Position numbers and translations under genes: made by a program. The notes beneath the pieces were generated by a model. The model did no database searches and was not told the DNA's origin. It saw only the letters and a list, made by a program, of their open reading frames with translations. A stretch of 64,000 nucleotides of DNA from an uncultured Chthoniobacter sp. (GTDB lineage: Bacteria > Verrucomicrobiota > Verrucomicrobiia > Chthoniobacterales > Chthoniobacteraceae): contig CAIQUL010000147.1 in NCBI GenBank assembly GCA_903874975.1, forward strand, positions 21,611-85,610, written 5' to 3'. Each line of letters opens with the position of its first letter. Within the stretch, counting starts at the first letter, position 1. Positions 63,546 to 64,000 of the stretch are shown here, piece by piece.

Positions 63546-64000
63546 ATGAAACTCCCAAAACTCCTCTCCACCCTCGCCACCCTCGCCCTCATCTGCCTCA
63601 CCGCCGTCGCCGTCCCTGCCGATGACTGGAAGCCCGACGACGGCTTCACCAGCCTCTTCAACGGCAAAGACCTCACCGGCTGGCATTACAAAACCGAGTC
63701 CGATCTGGACGGGAAAACCGCCAGCACCGACGACCGCTACTCCGCCGCTGCCGGCGTGCTCACCGTCCATCCGCACGACGCGGCCAAAGGCCCGCGCCTC
63801 CGCCAACTCTGGACGCTCCGCGAGTTTCCGAAAGACTTCCTCCTCCGGCTCGAATTCCGCGCCTCGGTCAACGCCGACAGCGGCATCTTCCTCCGCGCCC
63901 CGCAGCTCCAATGCCGCGACTATCTCGTGGCCGGTCCCTACAAACAGCTCAAAGCCTACAAGCCGCAGGACTGGAACGTCATCGAGGTGACGGTGAAAGA
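63546..64000 (+). CDS. DUF1080 secreted protein, 5' part
   Basis: The first 151 codons of a gene that runs off the window. A signal peptide (MKLPKLLSTLATLALICLTAVAVPA) precedes DDGFTSLFNGKDLTGWHYK, the standard beginning of DUF1080 (3-keto-disaccharide hydrolase) proteins, then SGIFLRAPQLQ. DUF1080 folds like LamG/concanavalin and is widespread in Verrucomicrobiota and Planctomycetota, where it acts on glycans in the periplasm or outside. The ATG at 63546 is certain from the signal peptide. The 3' end is missing. Confidence 0.85.
   Translation, partial: MKLPKLLSTLATLALICLTAVAVPADDWKPDDGFTSLFNGKDLTGWHYKTESDLDGKTASTDDRYSAAAGVLTVHPHDAAKGPRLRQLWTLREFPKDFLLRLEFRASVNADSGIFLRAPQLQCRDYLVAGPYKQLKAYKPQDWNVIEVTVK

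Overview
The window is GC-rich, densely coded chromosomal DNA from a Gram-negative bacterium. The best guess is a member of the Verrucomicrobiota. Support for this is indirect: a three-gene succinate dehydrogenase with a single cytochrome b subunit, a PIN-PhoH ATPase, Gfo/Idh/MocA and sugar-isomerase genes, DUF1080-type secreted proteins, a DksA-like protein with a Lys/Ala/Pro-rich tail, and many short palindromic repeats between genes. An LpxH-like phosphoesterase and two RND pumps point to a double membrane. No rRNA, tRNA, CRISPR array, phage or insertion sequence was found.

Layout: 1-2.2 kb phoB-phoR with a candidate Pho box; 2.2-3.8 kb an isoprenylcysteine-methyltransferase-like membrane protein and miaA; 3.9-6.1 kb an RRM protein and a dksA-like/rpmG/rpsR operon with clear terminators; 6.3-13.2 kb an ABC-2 permease, an HtrA protease, an LpxH-like enzyme, a lipoprotein-like zinc protease, a tyrosine-rich lipoprotein and a thioredoxin-fold protein; 13.5-16.7 kb argF, pgk and tpiA; 16.8-19.7 kb a DUF2868/DUF3482-GTPase pair; 19.7-25.2 kb a gamma-carbonic-anhydrase-like protein, HU, a 1244-residue hybrid histidine kinase and its response regulator; 25.2-28.9 kb sdhCAB behind a CoA-binding protein; 29.2 kb a glycine-rich RRM protein; 29.7-35.2 kb a heavy-metal RND pump; 35.2-38.2 kb a DUF1080-like protein, a YkgJ cysteine cluster protein and a gene graveyard (epimerase pseudogene, mazG remnant); 38.5-43.2 kb marR plus an AcrAB-type pump; 43.7-45.9 kb a sugar oxidoreductase/isomerase pair; 46.4-49.1 kb 2-oxoacid:ferredoxin oxidoreductase; 49.1-51.9 kb dGTPase and an isolated nuoBC pair; 52-58 kb a family 39 glycosyltransferase, PAP2 phosphatase, LolA-like protein, PhoH and a TPR membrane protein; 58.5-63.1 kb an amino-sugar cluster (nagB, PIG-L deacetylase, ROK kinase) and a guanine-deaminase-like enzyme; the window ends inside a DUF1080 gene.

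The genes are mostly housekeeping: lower glycolysis, TCA cycle steps (2-oxoglutarate and succinate oxidation), arginine synthesis, translation, envelope and efflux. The most unusual signal is a set of short inverted-repeat elements of several sequence families. One family has an intergenic copy at 13.3 kb and a second copy sitting in frame inside the cusA-like pump gene at 33.1 kb. A different palindromic family is inserted in frame in the same gene at 34.9 kb. The two insertions fall in what appear to be equivalent cytoplasmic loops of the two halves of the pump, so the protein is about 70 residues longer than usual but still open.
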